Notes: generated by a model not told the origin, from the sequence alone. Positions 21,156 to 31,764 are shown, counted from the stretch's first letter. The stretch: DNA of 64,000 nt from Rouxiella chamberiensis (GCF_026967475.1 NZ_CP114058.1:2914001-2978000); one strand, 5' to 3'. Program-made: numbers and translations.

Positions 21156-22694
21156 GTGGCTGATAGAAAACCGCTGACGGGAGCGCCCCTCGCCTGGATG
21201 ACGGTGGCGCTGGCAATGGCGACCTTTATGCAGGTGCTGGACTCGACTATCGCCAACGTCGCCATTCCGACCATCGCCGGTAATCTGGGTGCCTCGAACT
21301 CGCAGGGCACCTGGGTCATTACCTCGTTCGGGGTTGCCAACGCCATTTCGATTCCGATAACCGGCTGGCTTGCAAAACGCATCGGCGAAGTGCGGCTTTT
21401 CCTGTGGGCGACGGGGCTGTTTGCCCTCGCCTCGTGGCTGTGCGGCGTCTCCAACAGTCTGGAAATGCTTATCTTCTTCCGCGTGATTCAGGGTCTGGTG
21501 GCCGGTCCGCTGATTCCGCTGTCGCAGAGTCTGCTGTTGAATAACTATCCGCCCGCCAAGCGAAGTACCGCGCTGGCGCTGTGGTCGATGACCGTAATCG
21601 TCGCACCTATCTGCGGGCCTATCCTCGGCGGCTACATCAGCGACAACTATCACTGGGGCTGGATCTTCTTCATCAACATTCCGATCGGGATTGCGGTCGT
21701 GCTGCTGACGTTGAAAACACTGAAAGGACGGGAAACCGAGACGCAAATCCGGCCCATCGACACGGTGGGACTGGTGCTGCTGGTGCTCGGCATTGGCTGT
21801 TTGCAGGTGATGCTCGACCGTGGAAAAGAGCTGGACTGGTTCAACTCGCCGGAAATCATCACTCTGACCATTATCGCGGTGGTGGCGCTGGCGTTCCTGA
21901 TTGTCTGGGAATTGACGGATGACAATCCCATTGTCGATCTCTCGCTGTTTAAATCGCGAAACTTCACCATCGGTACGCTGTGCATCAGCCTTGCGTACAT
22001 GCTCTACTTCGGCTCGATAGTGCTCCTGCCGCAGCTGTTGCAGGAGGTATTCGGCTATACCGCCACCTGGGCGGGTCTGGCTTCGGCACCGGTCGGGATC
22101 CTGCCGGTATTGATGTCGCCGATTATCGGCCGCTTTGCGCATCGTCTGGACATGCGCTGGCTGGTGACATTCAGCTTCATTATGTATGCCGTGTGCTTCT
22201 ATTGGCGCGCCTATACATTTGAGCCGGGAATGAACTTTGGCGCCTCCGCGTGGCCGCAGTTTGTGCAGGGTTTTGCGGTTGGCTGCTTCTTTATGCCGCT
22301 TATCACCATCATCCTCTCGGGGCTTCCGCCTTCAAGGATGGCGGCCGCGTCCAGCCTGTCGAACTTTACCCGAACGCTGGCAGGCTCGATTGGCACCTCG
22401 ATTACCACCACCATGTGGAGTAACCGTGAATCGCTGCATCACGCGCATCTGAGCGAGAGCATTACACCGTTCAATCCTGCCACGCAGCAGACTTATTCCC
22501 AGCTGGAGGGCATGGGAATGAGCCACCAGCAGGCCTCGGGCTGGATAGCGCGGGAAATTACCAATCAGGGGCTTATCCTTTCCGCCAACGAAGTGTTCTG
22601 GGCGGCGGGCGGCGTGTTTATCCTGCTGCTGGTGCTGGTATGGTTTGCCCGTGCACCGTTCACGGCGGGCGGCGACGGCGGTGGCGCGCACTAG
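21156..22694 (+). CDS. emrB: EmrB, 14-helix MFS multidrug exporter
   Basis: A 512-residue DHA2-family drug:proton antiporter (E. coli 512), very close to EmrB throughout. The motif C-like stretch IVAPICGPILGGYISDNYHWGW, the LDSTIANVAIPTIAG start and the LSNFTRTLAGSIGTSI helix are all intact. Start is GTG 21156 with GGAGG upstream. It pumps hydrophobic uncouplers and antibiotics through EmrA and an outer-membrane channel; operon mprA-OMF-emrA-emrB. Confidence 0.96.
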   Translation: MADRKPLTGAPLAWMTVALAMATFMQVLDSTIANVAIPTIAGNLGASNSQGTWVITSFGVANAISIPITGWLAKRIGEVRLFLWATGLFALASWLCGVSNSLEMLIFFRVIQGLVAGPLIPLSQSLLLNNYPPAKRSTALALWSMTVIVAPICGPILGGYISDNYHWGWIFFINIPIGIAVVLLTLKTLKGRETETQIRPIDTVGLVLLVLGIGCLQVMLDRGKELDWFNSPEIITLTIIAVVALAFLIVWELTDDNPIVDLSLFKSRNFTIGTLCISLAYMLYFGSIVLLPQLLQEVFGYTATWAGLASAPVGILPVLMSPIIGRFAHRLDMRWLVTFSFIMYAVCFYWRAYTFEPGMNFGASAWPQFVQGFAVGCFFMPLITIILSGLPPSRMAAASSLSNFTRTLAGSIGTSITTTMWSNRESLHHAHLSESITPFNPATQQTYSQLEGMGMSHQQASGWIAREITNQGLILSANEVFWAAGGVFILLLVLVWFARAPFTAGGDGGGAH

Positions 22695-22726
22695 GGCCTA
22701 TCGTGTAGTCATCCATAAAAACAGAA

Positions 22727-22751
22727 CGGACGCATCGGCGTCCGTTTTTTT
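22727..22751. terminator. Bidirectional terminator between emrB and the oxidoreductase
   Basis: Stem CGGACGC/GCGTCCG (22727-22733 with 22738-22744), T7 on the + side and A-rich sequence on the other side, between convergent genes. Confidence 0.85.
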
Positions 22752-22758
22752 ATTGCCG

Positions 22759-23774
22759 TCAGTGAATTGAAATCACCACTTTTCCGACGTGTCGCCCCTC
22801 ATCCATATAGCGCCAGGCTTCAATCGCCTGCTCGAACGGAAAGACCTTGTCTACCACCGGTTGCAAACGGCTTAACGCCAGCGCGCGATTCATGGCGATA
22901 AAATCCGCTCGACTGCCGACGCTGAAGGGCCTGACGGTCGCGCCACTTTTGAACAGGGTCATGAAATCAATCGCCGAACTGCCCTGCGCCACAAAGCCGA
23001 GCATCGCAATCTCGCCGCCCGGAGCGCAGGACAACATCGACTGGGTCAGAGTGCCCGGCCCGCCGACTTCCACTACGCGCGCCACGCCCTCGCCCGCCGT
23101 CAGCTCCCGAACCTGTTCAGACCACGTCGGATACTGGCGATAGTTCAGGGTTTCATCGGCGCCGAGTTGCTTCAGTCGCTGGGCCTTGTCGTCTGTCGAG
23201 GTCAAGGCAATCACCCGTGCGCCGAGCATTTTGGCAAACTGCACGGCAAACAGGGCCACGCCGCCGGTTCCCTGCGTCAAGACGGTTTCACCCGGCTGCA
23301 CCGGCCGCGATTGCTGCAAACTGTTCCACGCCGTGACGGCCGCACAGGGCAAGGTGGCCGCCTGTTCCCACGAGAGATAATCGGGGATAGCCACCAGCGT
23401 TTCTTCATCCACGACTTTATAGTGCGTCAGCCAGCCGTCGGCCTGCGTGCCGTAAGCTCCTCTGCCCGCCGCGGTTGTCAGGGGGCCTGCTGCCCAATAG
23501 GGAAAAAGCTGCCCGCAACGCGATCGCCGAGATTGAACAGGCTGACAGCCTCGCCCTTTTCCACCACTTCGCCGACCCCGTCTGACAGGGGAATCAGCCC
23601 CGGTCTGGGAGAAAGGGTGCCGGTTCCGTGCAAAATCGCCAGATCCCGATAGTTAAGGCTACAGGCGCGAACCTTGATCAGCACCTGATTACGGCCCACT
23701 CTCGGCGGCGACTCTTCCCTCAGGGTCAAACCGTCCAATGAACCAAAACGTTCCAGTCGATAGCTAAACATCAC
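22759..23774 (-). pseudogene. Zinc-free MDR oxidoreductase (quinone oxidoreductase-like), frameshifted
   Basis: Medium-chain dehydrogenase/reductase of about 338 residues when one base is restored near 23495-23507. The N-terminal piece ends early at FFPIGQQAP; one more base in the C/T run gives SFFPYWAAGPLTTAAGRGAY and rejoins the C-terminal part. The GroES-like domain has LNYRDLAILHGT and GVGEVVEKGE; the Rossmann segment QGTGGVALFAVQFAKMLGARV binds NAD(P)H. Catalytic zinc ligands (GHE motif) are absent, so quinone or enone reduction is likelier than alcohol oxidation. It is divergent from an AraC-type gene that probably regulates it. Confidence 0.8.
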
Positions 23775-23886
23775 GATGTCCTTTCAATGCGTTTAAGTGC
23801 GAGCCTTACCTTACTGCCGTGCATCTGGACGTTGAATGACCAAAAGTGTATTTTTACCAACCGTTCGTCCAAATAGTGAGATAACC

Positions 23887-24802
23887 ATGGACCCTCTCGA
23901 TGACGTCTTTGCCGCGATGCGGTTGCAGAGCGCGCTCTATTCCCGTTTGATTCCGCGTGCGCCGTGGGGCGTCAGCTTTGTTAAAAGCCAGTCGATTCGC
24001 TTCGGATTTATGGTGGCAGGCAGTGGCTGGCTGGTGGTGGAAGGCGTTCAGGAGCCGGTTTTTCTGCAACAGGGCGAAGGGTTTATCGTCAAGCCGCAGA
24101 TCCTGTTTTCATTACGGGATGCGCCCACCAGCCCTACGCGCTGGTGCGAAGAGGTGTTTGCCGACTGCGGCGGAAAAAATGCCCGTTTTGGCGGTGAGGG
24201 CGAAGCGGCGGAAATTCTTTGCGGCTACCTGACCTTCGATGCCTCGGGGGCTGACCCTCTGCTCTCGCTGCTGCCCGATGTAGTCACCGTGCCTGCCGAC
24301 GCAACCCGGTTCTCCGCTGCTCGAAGCCACGCTCAACCTGCTGGCGCTGGAGACGCTGGAACAGAATCTGGGGTCACGCATCGTAATCAGCCGTCTGGCG
24401 GACGTGCTGTTTGTTCAGGCGATTCGGGCGCATTGTCTGCGTGAACAGCCGCAACAGGGCTGGATGGCGGCGCTGGCAGATGCCAGGCTAAGAGGCGTGA
24501 TTCAGAAAATGCATCAGAACATGGCGCATGGCTGGACGCTGCCGCAGCTTGCCACGCAGGCTGGCATGTCGCGCTCGTCCTTTGCCGCCTATTTCAAATC
24601 GGTAACCGGAGGGACGCCTGGCGAGTACCTGACACAGTGGCGGATGTATCGCACCCGCTGCCTGTTGCGTCATCCCCAGTTAACGCTTACTACCATTGCA
24701 GAGCGCGTGGGTTATGATTCGGCGATAACGCTGGGTCGGGCTTTCAAACGCTTTCAGGGCATGACGCCCGGCGAATATCGCCAGCAACTTACCCTGAAAT
24801 AG
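23887..24802 (+). pseudogene. AraC-family regulator with Cupin_6 domain, frameshifted
   Basis: Reads as 304 residues after removing one base from GGTTC at 24308-24312 (ADATRSPLLEATLNLLALETLEQ). The N-terminal half is an AraC-type cupin of the Cupin_6 kind (GVSFVKSQSIRFGFMVAGSGWL, QQGEGFIVKP). The C-terminal half has two helix-turn-helix units, with LPQLATQAGMSRSSFAAYFK and LTTIAERVGYDSAITLGRAFKRFQGMTPGEYR. The start ATG 23887 (MDPLDDVFAAMRLQS) fits family length. Its divergent neighbour is the oxidoreductase, a pairing common for this regulator class. Confidence 0.82.
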
Positions 24803-24813
24803 ACAGCAAAACG

Positions 24814-24838
24814 GACGCATTGCGCGTCCGTTTTTTTA
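24814..24838. terminator. Terminator between the AraC gene and yfiF
   Basis: ACGGACGC ATTGC GCGTCCGT followed by T8; A-rich on the left side, so usable by both convergent genes. Confidence 0.8.
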
Positions 24839-24860
24839 TGGGGCTTGAATCCGGCCGAGA

Positions 24861-25997
24861 TTATGCCTGATTCTGACGCCACCAGTCGGCCAGCAAAATA
24901 CCGGTCGCGACGGACACGTTAAGGCTTTCAACCTTGCCGGTACCGCCGATGGAAACGTTGAGGTCACCTTGCTGCCAGGCGCTGTCAGACAGACCCGCGC
25001 CCTCTTCGCCCAGTACCAGCACCATTTTGGCAGGCAGTTCAGCCTTGCCGAGTGCGGTCCCCTTGTGGCTCGACGTGGTAACGATGGTGTAACCGGCCTT
25101 GCGGAAGTTATCCAGCACCTCGATAAAGTTATCGGCGATGATGGCTTTAATGTGCTCTGCGCCGCCTTCGGCGGTACGCACTGCGGCACCGGACTCCAGC
25201 TGCGCGGGATCCTGTACCAGCATACCCTTGATGCCAAAATGCGCACAGGTACGCATGATGCCGCCCAGGTTGTGCGGATTGCCGACGTTTTCCAGCGCCA
25301 GCACACAGTCTTTTTCAGGCGCGGTTTGCAGATAGGTTTCTGCGTCCAGCCCCTGGCGTTTCTTGATAAGGAAACACACGCCGCCGTGGTGTTCGGTACC
25401 GGAAGCCTTCGCCAGCTCATCGTCTTCTACAACGTGATAAGCCTTGCGGTTAGCGGCCATCCAGCGCAGCGCTTCGCGAAAACGCGGAGTGACCGACTGC
25501 ACGAACCAGGCACGGACTATCGAATCAGGACGGCTCGCAAACAGCGCCTGACAGGCATTTTCGCCATACACTCGAGTTTCTTCCTGACGCTGACGACGCA
25601 GCTGCTCGGGATCGATAAAGCTTTTACCGCTGATACCGCCGTGATCCGGTGCCGATTCATCATCGGGTGCACGGGAAACGGTTTTCCACGGCGAGGAATT
25701 TTCCCACGGGGAAGATGAACCTGACCCTTCAGCTTCACGGTTTGGACGGCCTGCTGGTCGGCCCGGACGCGAGTCACCGCGACGCGAATCCGCACCACGC
25801 GTTTCACCACGGGAATCGCTTCCGCGACGTTCGTTGTTGCGACCTTCAAAGGGACGGGAACCCGGGCGAGCTTTATCACCTGGACGTCCTTTATTGTTGG
25901 AAGGACGTTTATCGTTATTTCGGTTATCGCCGTCGTCGTCACTGCGGACGTACATCACTTTGACTTTGCCGTTCTTGCCACTGAATGAATCGTTCAT
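24861..25997 (-). CDS. yfiF: YfiF, SPOUT-family tRNA/rRNA methyltransferase
   Basis: A 378-residue protein (E. coli YfiF 345). Residues 1-110 are a low-complexity R/G/D/S-rich tail, longer than in E. coli. SpoU substrate-binding and SPOUT knot domains follow. Knot motifs: [16 protein letters not shown] (motif 1), [11 protein letters not shown] (motif 2) and [12 protein letters not shown] (motif 3). It is a predicted S-adenosylmethionine-dependent ribose methyltransferase. ATG 25997 ([21 protein letters not shown]) has GGAGAG upstream; the frame opens at 26009 but homology does not. Confidence 0.93.
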   Translation of the reverse strand: MNDSFSGKNGKVKVMYVRSDDDGDNRNNDKRPSNNKGRPGDKARPGSRPFEGRNNERRGSDSRGETRGADSRRGDSRPGRPAGRPNREAEGSGSSSPWENSSPWKTVSRAPDDESAPDHGGISGKSFIDPEQLRRQRQEETRVYGENACQALFASRPDSIVRAWFVQSVTPRFREALRWMAANRKAYHVVEDDELAKASGTEHHGGVCFLIKKRQGLDAETYLQTAPEKDCVLALENVGNPHNLGGIMRTCAHFGIKGMLVQDPAQLESGAAVRTAEGGAEHIKAIIADNFIEVLDNFRKAGYTIVTTSSHKGTALGKAELPAKMVLVLGEEGAGLSDSAWQQGDLNVSIGGTGKVESLNVSVATGILLADWWRQNQA

Positions 25998-26238
25998 TTT
26001 TCTCTCCACCTACGCGCTGGGCGCGAAGATTACCTGATGTCTGCGAGGTAAGCCACCTGCTTTGGACCAAAAGCGCAAAACTGTCGTTTTCCAAAAGCCT
26101 GAAGCTATCGTATTCATTGGATAAACCGCATTGTTGAAAATCACGGCAGCCACCATAATTGTCCGTATATCTTCGTATCTTAGCCACCGGCTCAGGTTTC
26201 TGGTGACGGGATACGTTCTGAAAAGCAGAGGCTAAACT

Positions 26239-26658
26239 ATGAATACGATTTGCTCATCTTGCCAGGCGACCAACCGCTTGCCTGAAGACCGTATTGACGA
26301 CGGCGCGAAATGCGGCCGCTGCGGTCACCCCCTGTTTCAGGGCGAAGTGGTGCATGCGACGGCGGCAACCCTGGATAAATACCTGCAAGACGATCTGCCG
26401 GTGGTTATCGACTTCTGGGCGCCGTGGTGCGGTCCATGCGTCAACTTTGCTCCTGTCTTTGAAGACGTGGCGGGCGAACGCGCGGGTCAGGTCCGTTTTA
26501 TCAAAATCAATACCGAAGCCGAACCTGAACTGAGTGCGCGTTTTCGCATTCGCAGCATTCCGACCATCATGGTTTTCAACCAGGGTAAAATGGTTGACCA
26601 GCTGAGCGGTGCCATGCCGAAAGCGCCGTTTAACGAATGGCTTAATGAATCATTGTAA
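26239..26658 (+). CDS. trxC: Thioredoxin 2
   Basis: A 139-residue cytosolic thioredoxin with the extra zinc-binding N-terminus (C5-C8 and CGRCG, two CxxC pairs) and active site WAPWCGPC. The cis-proline lies in RSIPTIMVF. TrxC is part of the OxyR oxidative-stress response in E. coli; no OxyR site was defined here. Confidence 0.96.
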   Translation: MNTICSSCQATNRLPEDRIDDGAKCGRCGHPLFQGEVVHATAATLDKYLQDDLPVVIDFWAPWCGPCVNFAPVFEDVAGERAGQVRFIKINTEAEPELSARFRIRSIPTIMVFNQGKMVDQLSGAMPKAPFNEWLNESL

Positions 26659-26815
26659 CGCATAACCGCGCCCGGGGCCCATGCATTGTCTGATGGGCCT
26701 TTTTATTTCCCTCTCGCCTTTCTCTTTGCCGTGCCCGTTTCTTTTCCAAAAAGCCGACTACCCGTGCGGCACGCATCCGATTACAATAGCCCGATTTACC
26801 GCCCCAGGACTCCCC

Positions 26816-27520
26816 ATGCCGGACAATGCCGTACTGCGTTTGCGCGCCGAGCGCCTCGCTAAATCTACCCGCCCCTATCTGGCACGAGGTTCCCGCGTGA
26901 TCCGCTGTCAGGGCTGTCTGCTGCCCAAACGCAACTGCCTGTGCAGTCATATTTCGCCCCAGCAGGCCACCAGCCGTTTTGCTCTGGTGATGTTTGATAC
27001 GGAACCGCTAAAACCCAGCAATACGGGCAGACTGATTGCCGATGTGCTGCCGGACACGCAGGCGTTTATGTGGTCGCGCACGGAAGTTGACCCGGCGTTG
27101 CTCGAAGCGCTCGCCGACACGACCCGTCAGGCCTATGTGGTTTTCCCCGGCTCGTTTGTCGAACCGCCGCGCGAAGTGTTTACTTCGTTGCCACCTGGCG
27201 GCAAACCGCCGCTGTTCATCATGCTCGACGGCACCTGGAACGAAGCCCGCAAGATGTTCCGCAAAAGTCCCTATCTCGATGGCTTGCCGGTGTTTTCGCT
27301 GGATGTCAGCGCAAAATCCAGCTATGTGCTGCGCGAATCGCCGCGTGCAGACCAGCATTGCACGGTCGAAGTCGCGGCCGCCCTGCTCGAAAAAGCGGGC
27401 GACCTTGCCGCGGCACAAAGCCTGTCGGCCCTGTTCGAGCGCTTCAGAACCCAATATTTAGCCGGAAAACCTCATCATCCGGTGCATCAACTCACAGCAA
27501 TCTGTGACGAAAGCCTCTAG
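26816..27520 (+). CDS. tapT: TapT (YfiP), tRNA-uridine aminocarboxypropyltransferase
   Basis: A 234-residue DTW-domain enzyme that makes acp3U47 in tRNA from S-adenosylmethionine. The DTW motif region is IMLDGTWNEARKMF; the N-terminal zinc-type cysteines are in RCQGCLLPKRNCLCSHI. The active-site stretch KSSYVLRESPRADQHCTVE is typical. ATG 26816 follows CAGGA; the upstream open frame from 26681 is a hydrophobic non-homologous extension and is rejected. patZ follows after 31 bases. Confidence 0.93.
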   Translation: MPDNAVLRLRAERLAKSTRPYLARGSRVIRCQGCLLPKRNCLCSHISPQQATSRFALVMFDTEPLKPSNTGRLIADVLPDTQAFMWSRTEVDPALLEALADTTRQAYVVFPGSFVEPPREVFTSLPPGGKPPLFIMLDGTWNEARKMFRKSPYLDGLPVFSLDVSAKSSYVLRESPRADQHCTVEVAAALLEKAGDLAAAQSLSALFERFRTQYLAGKPHHPVHQLTAICDESL

Positions 27521-27551
27521 AATCCTGTTAGGGTAATCAACAGGAGGCAGG

Positions 27552-30227
27552 ATGAGCCAGCGTGGGTTAGAAGCTTTATTACGTCCAAAATCAATTGCCG
27601 TAGTCGGCGCGTCGGACAAGCCCGGTCGCGCCGGATATTTAATGATGCGTAATTTACTGGCCGGTGGATTCAAGGGGCCAGTGCTGCCGGTGACGCCCGC
27701 CTGGCGCGCCGTGTGCGGGGTTCTTGCCTATCCCGATGTCGCCAGTCTGCCGATGACGCCCGATCTGGCGGTCATCTGCACCCGCGCCGACCGCAATCTG
27801 CCGCTGCTTGAACAACTCGGCGAACTCGGCTGCAAGACGGTTATCGTTCTCTCCTCGCACAATACCCAGTTTGCCGAACTCAAGAGCATGGCGCAGCGTT
27901 ACGCGATGCGGTTGCTGGGACCCAACAGTCTTGGGATCCTTGCGCCGTGGCTCGGGCTGAATGCCAGTTTCTCGCCGGTGCCTATCCTGCCGGGCAAACT
28001 GGCGTTTATCTCGCAGTCCGCCGCCGTCGCCAATACCATTCTTGACTGGGCGCAGCAGCGGTCGGTCGGGTTTTCCTACTTTATTTCGCTCGGCGACAGT
28101 CTGGATATCGATGTCGACGATCTGCTCGATTTTCTGGCCCGCGACGCCAAAACCAGCGCCATTCTGCTTTACGTCGAGCACGTCAGCGATGCCCGCCGTT
28201 TTCTTTCCGCTTCCCGCAGCGCCTCGCGCAATAAACCGATTCTGGTGATTAAAAGCGGCCGCAGCGCGCAGGCGCAAACGCTTCTAAACAGTCCGCTGAG
28301 TCTGGACGCGGCCTATGATGCGGCCATTCAGCGTGCGGGATTACTGCGCGTTCAGGATACCCACGAGCTGTTCTCCGCCGTCGAAACCCTGAGCCACATG
28401 CGCCCGCTGCGAGGTGAGCGTTTACTTATTATTGGCAATGGCGCGGCACCGGCGGCGATGGCGCTTGATCAGCTGTTAATCCGTCACGGCAGGCTTGCCG
28501 ACTTGGGCGAAGAGTTGACCCAGCGCCTGCATAATCTTTTACCGGCAGAAATAAGCGTGGGGAATCCGCTGGACCTGCACGACGATGCCAGTCCGGCGCT
28601 CTATCAGTCAGTGCTTACTGCGCTTCTAGACAGCCAGGATTATGATGCGCTTCTGGTTATTCATGCGCCAAGCGCGGCTTCGCCCGGAACGATTACCGCC
28701 GAAAAAGTGATTGCCGCCATCCAGCAGCATCCACGCGGCAAGCGCGTGACGATCCTGACCAACTGGTGCGGCGAGTTTTCGTCAATCGAGGCGCGCAAGC
28801 TGTTTACCGAAGCGGGTCTGCCGACCTATCGCACGCCAGAGGGAGCCGTCACCGCCTTTATGCATATGGTCGAATATCGCCGTAATCAGAAACAGCTCAA
28901 GGAAACGCCTTCACTGCCTCTGGATCTGAACAAGAATACCGACGGTGCGCACCGGTTGATTGACGCGGCGTTGCGTGACGGCACGACTCGCCTCGATACT
29001 CATGAAGTGCGGGCCATCTTCAAGGATTATGGCATGGCGGTGCTGCCGACGTGGATTGCCGGCGACAGCCTGGAAGCCGTGGAGATTGCCGGTCGCGTAG
29101 GGTATCCGGTGGCATTGAAACTGCGATCGCCCGATGTCGACCACAATTCCGAGGTGCAGGGCGTGATGCTGTATCTGCGCACCCCGCTTGAAGTGAGTCA
29201 GGCGGCCGATGCCATCTTTGACCGCGCCAAACGCGCCTTCCCGCAGGCGACCATCAACGGGCTGCTGGTACAGACGATGGCCAATCGGCCGGGCGCGCAG
29301 GAACTTAGAATTGTGGTGCAATACGATCAAGTCTTTGGCCCGCTTATCATGCTGGGCGAAGGCGGTATCGAATGGCGTCCGGAGCAGCATGCGGTGGTCG
29401 CACTGCCGCCGCTCAATATGGCGCTGGCCGGATATCTGGTGCAGCAGGGGTTGAAAAGCGGCAAGATCCGCGAGCGCAACGCCTTGAGGCCATTGGATAT
29501 TCCGGCATTGAGTCGTCTACTGGTGCAGGTATCCAACCTGATTATCGACTGTCCGCAGATTAGCGAGCTGACCATTCATCCGCTGCTGGCTTCGGGCAGT
29601 GAGCTGACTTTGCTCGATGTCTCGCTCGAGCTGACCCCTGATAGCGACAACCGGCAATCGCGGCTGGCCATTCGCCCCTATCCGCAGCGACTGGAAGAGC
29701 GCGTCACCTTGAAAGACGGCTCGACCTGCCTGTTCCGCCCTATCCTGCCCGAAGATGAACCGCTGCTGAAAGCCTTTATCCAGAAGGTAACCAAAGAAGA
29801 TTTGTATTATCGCTACTTCAGCGAGATCAACGAATTTACCCACGAAGATTTGGCGAACATGACGCAAATCGACTACGATCGAGAAATGGCCTTTGTCGCC
29901 GTACGCGGGCAAACGCATGAAATCGAAATCGTTGGCGTAACGCGGGCCATCTCGGATCCCGATAACATCGACGCCGAGTTTTCGGTGCTGGTGCGCTCGG
30001 ATTTGAAAGGTTTGGGGCTTGGCGGCCGCTTGTTGACGAAGATGATTGCCTACACGACCGAGCACGGCATTCAGCGACTGGCCGGGATAACCATGCCGAA
30101 TAATCGCGGTATGCTGGCGCTGGCGCGCAAGCTGGGCTTTGACGTCGACGTGCAGCTATCGGAGGGGATTGTCAGCCTGTCGCTTGCCCTGCAAGACGGC
30201 AAGAACGGCGCAAAATCTCGGCATTAG
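27552..30227 (+). CDS. patZ: PatZ (YfiQ/Pka), protein lysine acetyltransferase
   Basis: An 891-residue fusion (E. coli 886). Residues 1-700 are a catalytically inactive ADP-forming acyl-CoA synthetase: CoA-binding domain (RPKSIAVVGASDKPGRAGY), succinyl-CoA ligase-like domain and ATP-grasp domain. Residues about 735-885 are a GNAT domain with the acetyl-CoA loop VRSDLKGLGLGGRLL. It acetylates acetyl-CoA synthetase and other proteins. AGGAGG precedes ATG 27552; spacing from tapT suggests co-transcription. Confidence 0.95.
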   Translation: MSQRGLEALLRPKSIAVVGASDKPGRAGYLMMRNLLAGGFKGPVLPVTPAWRAVCGVLAYPDVASLPMTPDLAVICTRADRNLPLLEQLGELGCKTVIVLSSHNTQFAELKSMAQRYAMRLLGPNSLGILAPWLGLNASFSPVPILPGKLAFISQSAAVANTILDWAQQRSVGFSYFISLGDSLDIDVDDLLDFLARDAKTSAILLYVEHVSDARRFLSASRSASRNKPILVIKSGRSAQAQTLLNSPLSLDAAYDAAIQRAGLLRVQDTHELFSAVETLSHMRPLRGERLLIIGNGAAPAAMALDQLLIRHGRLADLGEELTQRLHNLLPAEISVGNPLDLHDDASPALYQSVLTALLDSQDYDALLVIHAPSAASPGTITAEKVIAAIQQHPRGKRVTILTNWCGEFSSIEARKLFTEAGLPTYRTPEGAVTAFMHMVEYRRNQKQLKETPSLPLDLNKNTDGAHRLIDAALRDGTTRLDTHEVRAIFKDYGMAVLPTWIAGDSLEAVEIAGRVGYPVALKLRSPDVDHNSEVQGVMLYLRTPLEVSQAADAIFDRAKRAFPQATINGLLVQTMANRPGAQELRIVVQYDQVFGPLIMLGEGGIEWRPEQHAVVALPPLNMALAGYLVQQGLKSGKIRERNALRPLDIPALSRLLVQVSNLIIDCPQISELTIHPLLASGSELTLLDVSLELTPDSDNRQSRLAIRPYPQRLEERVTLKDGSTCLFRPILPEDEPLLKAFIQKVTKEDLYYRYFSEINEFTHEDLANMTQIDYDREMAFVAVRGQTHEIEIVGVTRAISDPDNIDAEFSVLVRSDLKGLGLGGRLLTKMIAYTTEHGIQRLAGITMPNNRGMLALARKLGFDVDVQLSEGIVSLSLALQDGKNGAKSRH

Positions 30228-30408
30228 GCCGCATTTCAGCTAAAATTTTTACACTTTGCCGCTAACGCGTTACAGAATTAGGACAGCCTTGCAGGCAAAA
30301 CTTGCGCACATCGGGAGAGAGTAATGGTATTATCGACCGATTGTGCGGTTTGTTTTGAATTGTTATACCGCAATCGCCATTCATTAAAGAGAGAAGAAGC
30401 GCACTGTG

Positions 30409-31764
30409 ATGTTGTCTAAATTTAAACGAAACAAACATCAACAACATCTTGCTCAATTGCCCAAACTCCCCCAATCGGTTGATGCTGTCCAGACTCTGTA
30501 CAGCGCCACAGATTTCCGTACGACGCTGCTTGAGGTCATTGCCAACGCCACCCAACGGATCTATCTGGTCGCTCTGTATCTTGAGAACGATGACGGTGGG
30601 CGAGATGTGTTATCGGCATTGTACGAAGCAAAACGTCAACGTCCCGAGCTGGATGTCTGCGTGCTGGTTGACTGGCATCGCGCGCAGCGCGGGCGTATCG
30701 GCGCGGCGGCGTCAAACACCAATGCCGACTGGTATTGCAGAATGGCGACCGACAACCCCGATGTCAGTGTTCCGGTCTATGGTGTGCCGGTCAATACCCG
30801 TGAAGCGCTTGGCGTGCTTCATCTCAAGGGCTATATCGTTGATGATCGTGTCATCTATAGCGGCGCGAGCCTTAATGATGTCTATCTGCATCGTCATGAT
30901 AAATACCGTTATGACCGCTACCATCTGCTGACCAACGCCCGGCTTGCCGATACTATGGTCAACTACATCCATAAATCGTTGCTCAATGCGCCTGCGGTCC
31001 AACGACTGGATCGTGAAGATCGTCCGAAAAGCCCCGAGATCAAAAATGAAACGCGTCAGTTCCGCCAGAATCTGCGCGACTGTAGCTATCAGTTCAAGGA
31101 TTCCGCTTCTGAAAACGAGTTGGCGGTCACGCCGATGGTCGGACTGGGCAAGCAGAACGATCTCAACCGCACGATTTTCCATCTGATGGCCAGTACGGAT
31201 GAAAAACTGACGCTTTGTACGCCTTATTTCAATATGCCTGCCCTGCTGGCGCGCAATATTATGGGTCTTTTGCGTCGCGGCAAGCAGGTTGAAATTATCG
31301 TAGGCGACAAGACGGCCAATGATTTCTATATTCCGCAGGATCAACCTTTCAAGATTATCGGTGCCCTTCCCTATCTGTATGAAATTAATCTGCGCCGCTT
31401 CCTGAGCCGTTTGCAGCGTTTTATCGACAGCGGCCAGCTTATTGTCCGTTTGTGGAAAGACGGCGATAACAGTTATCACCTCAAGGGAATGTGGGTCGAC
31501 GATCGCTGGCAGCTGATTACCGGTAATAACCTGAACCCGCGTGCCTGGCGTCTTGATCTGGAGAATGCCATTCTTATCCACGATCCTAATAAAGAGATGC
31601 AAAGTCAGCGGCAGAAAGAGCTGGATAATATCCGCGAACATACGCATATCGTTTCGCATTATATGGAGCTTGAAAGCATTCCGAATTATCCGGTGAAAGT
31701 GCGCAAGCTTATTCGCCGTCTACGCCGAATTCGTATCGACCGCCTTATTAGCCGTATTCTGTAA
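30409..31764 (+). CDS. pssA: Phosphatidylserine synthase PssA
   Basis: A 451-residue enzyme, the same length as E. coli, converting CDP-diacylglycerol and serine to phosphatidylserine. Two phospholipase-D HxK motifs are visible: VLHLKGYIVDD and YHLKGMWVDD. The C-terminus LIRRLRRIRIDRLISRIL is basic/amphipathic and supports peripheral membrane and ribosome association. ATG 30409 follows an ATG at 30406; the later one matches the family start MLSKFKRNKHQQHL. Confidence 0.96.
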   Translation: MLSKFKRNKHQQHLAQLPKLPQSVDAVQTLYSATDFRTTLLEVIANATQRIYLVALYLENDDGGRDVLSALYEAKRQRPELDVCVLVDWHRAQRGRIGAAASNTNADWYCRMATDNPDVSVPVYGVPVNTREALGVLHLKGYIVDDRVIYSGASLNDVYLHRHDKYRYDRYHLLTNARLADTMVNYIHKSLLNAPAVQRLDREDRPKSPEIKNETRQFRQNLRDCSYQFKDSASENELAVTPMVGLGKQNDLNRTIFHLMASTDEKLTLCTPYFNMPALLARNIMGLLRRGKQVEIIVGDKTANDFYIPQDQPFKIIGALPYLYEINLRRFLSRLQRFIDSGQLIVRLWKDGDNSYHLKGMWVDDRWQLITGNNLNPRAWRLDLENAILIHDPNKEMQSQRQKELDNIREHTHIVSHYMELESIPNYPVKVRKLIRRLRRIRIDRLISRIL

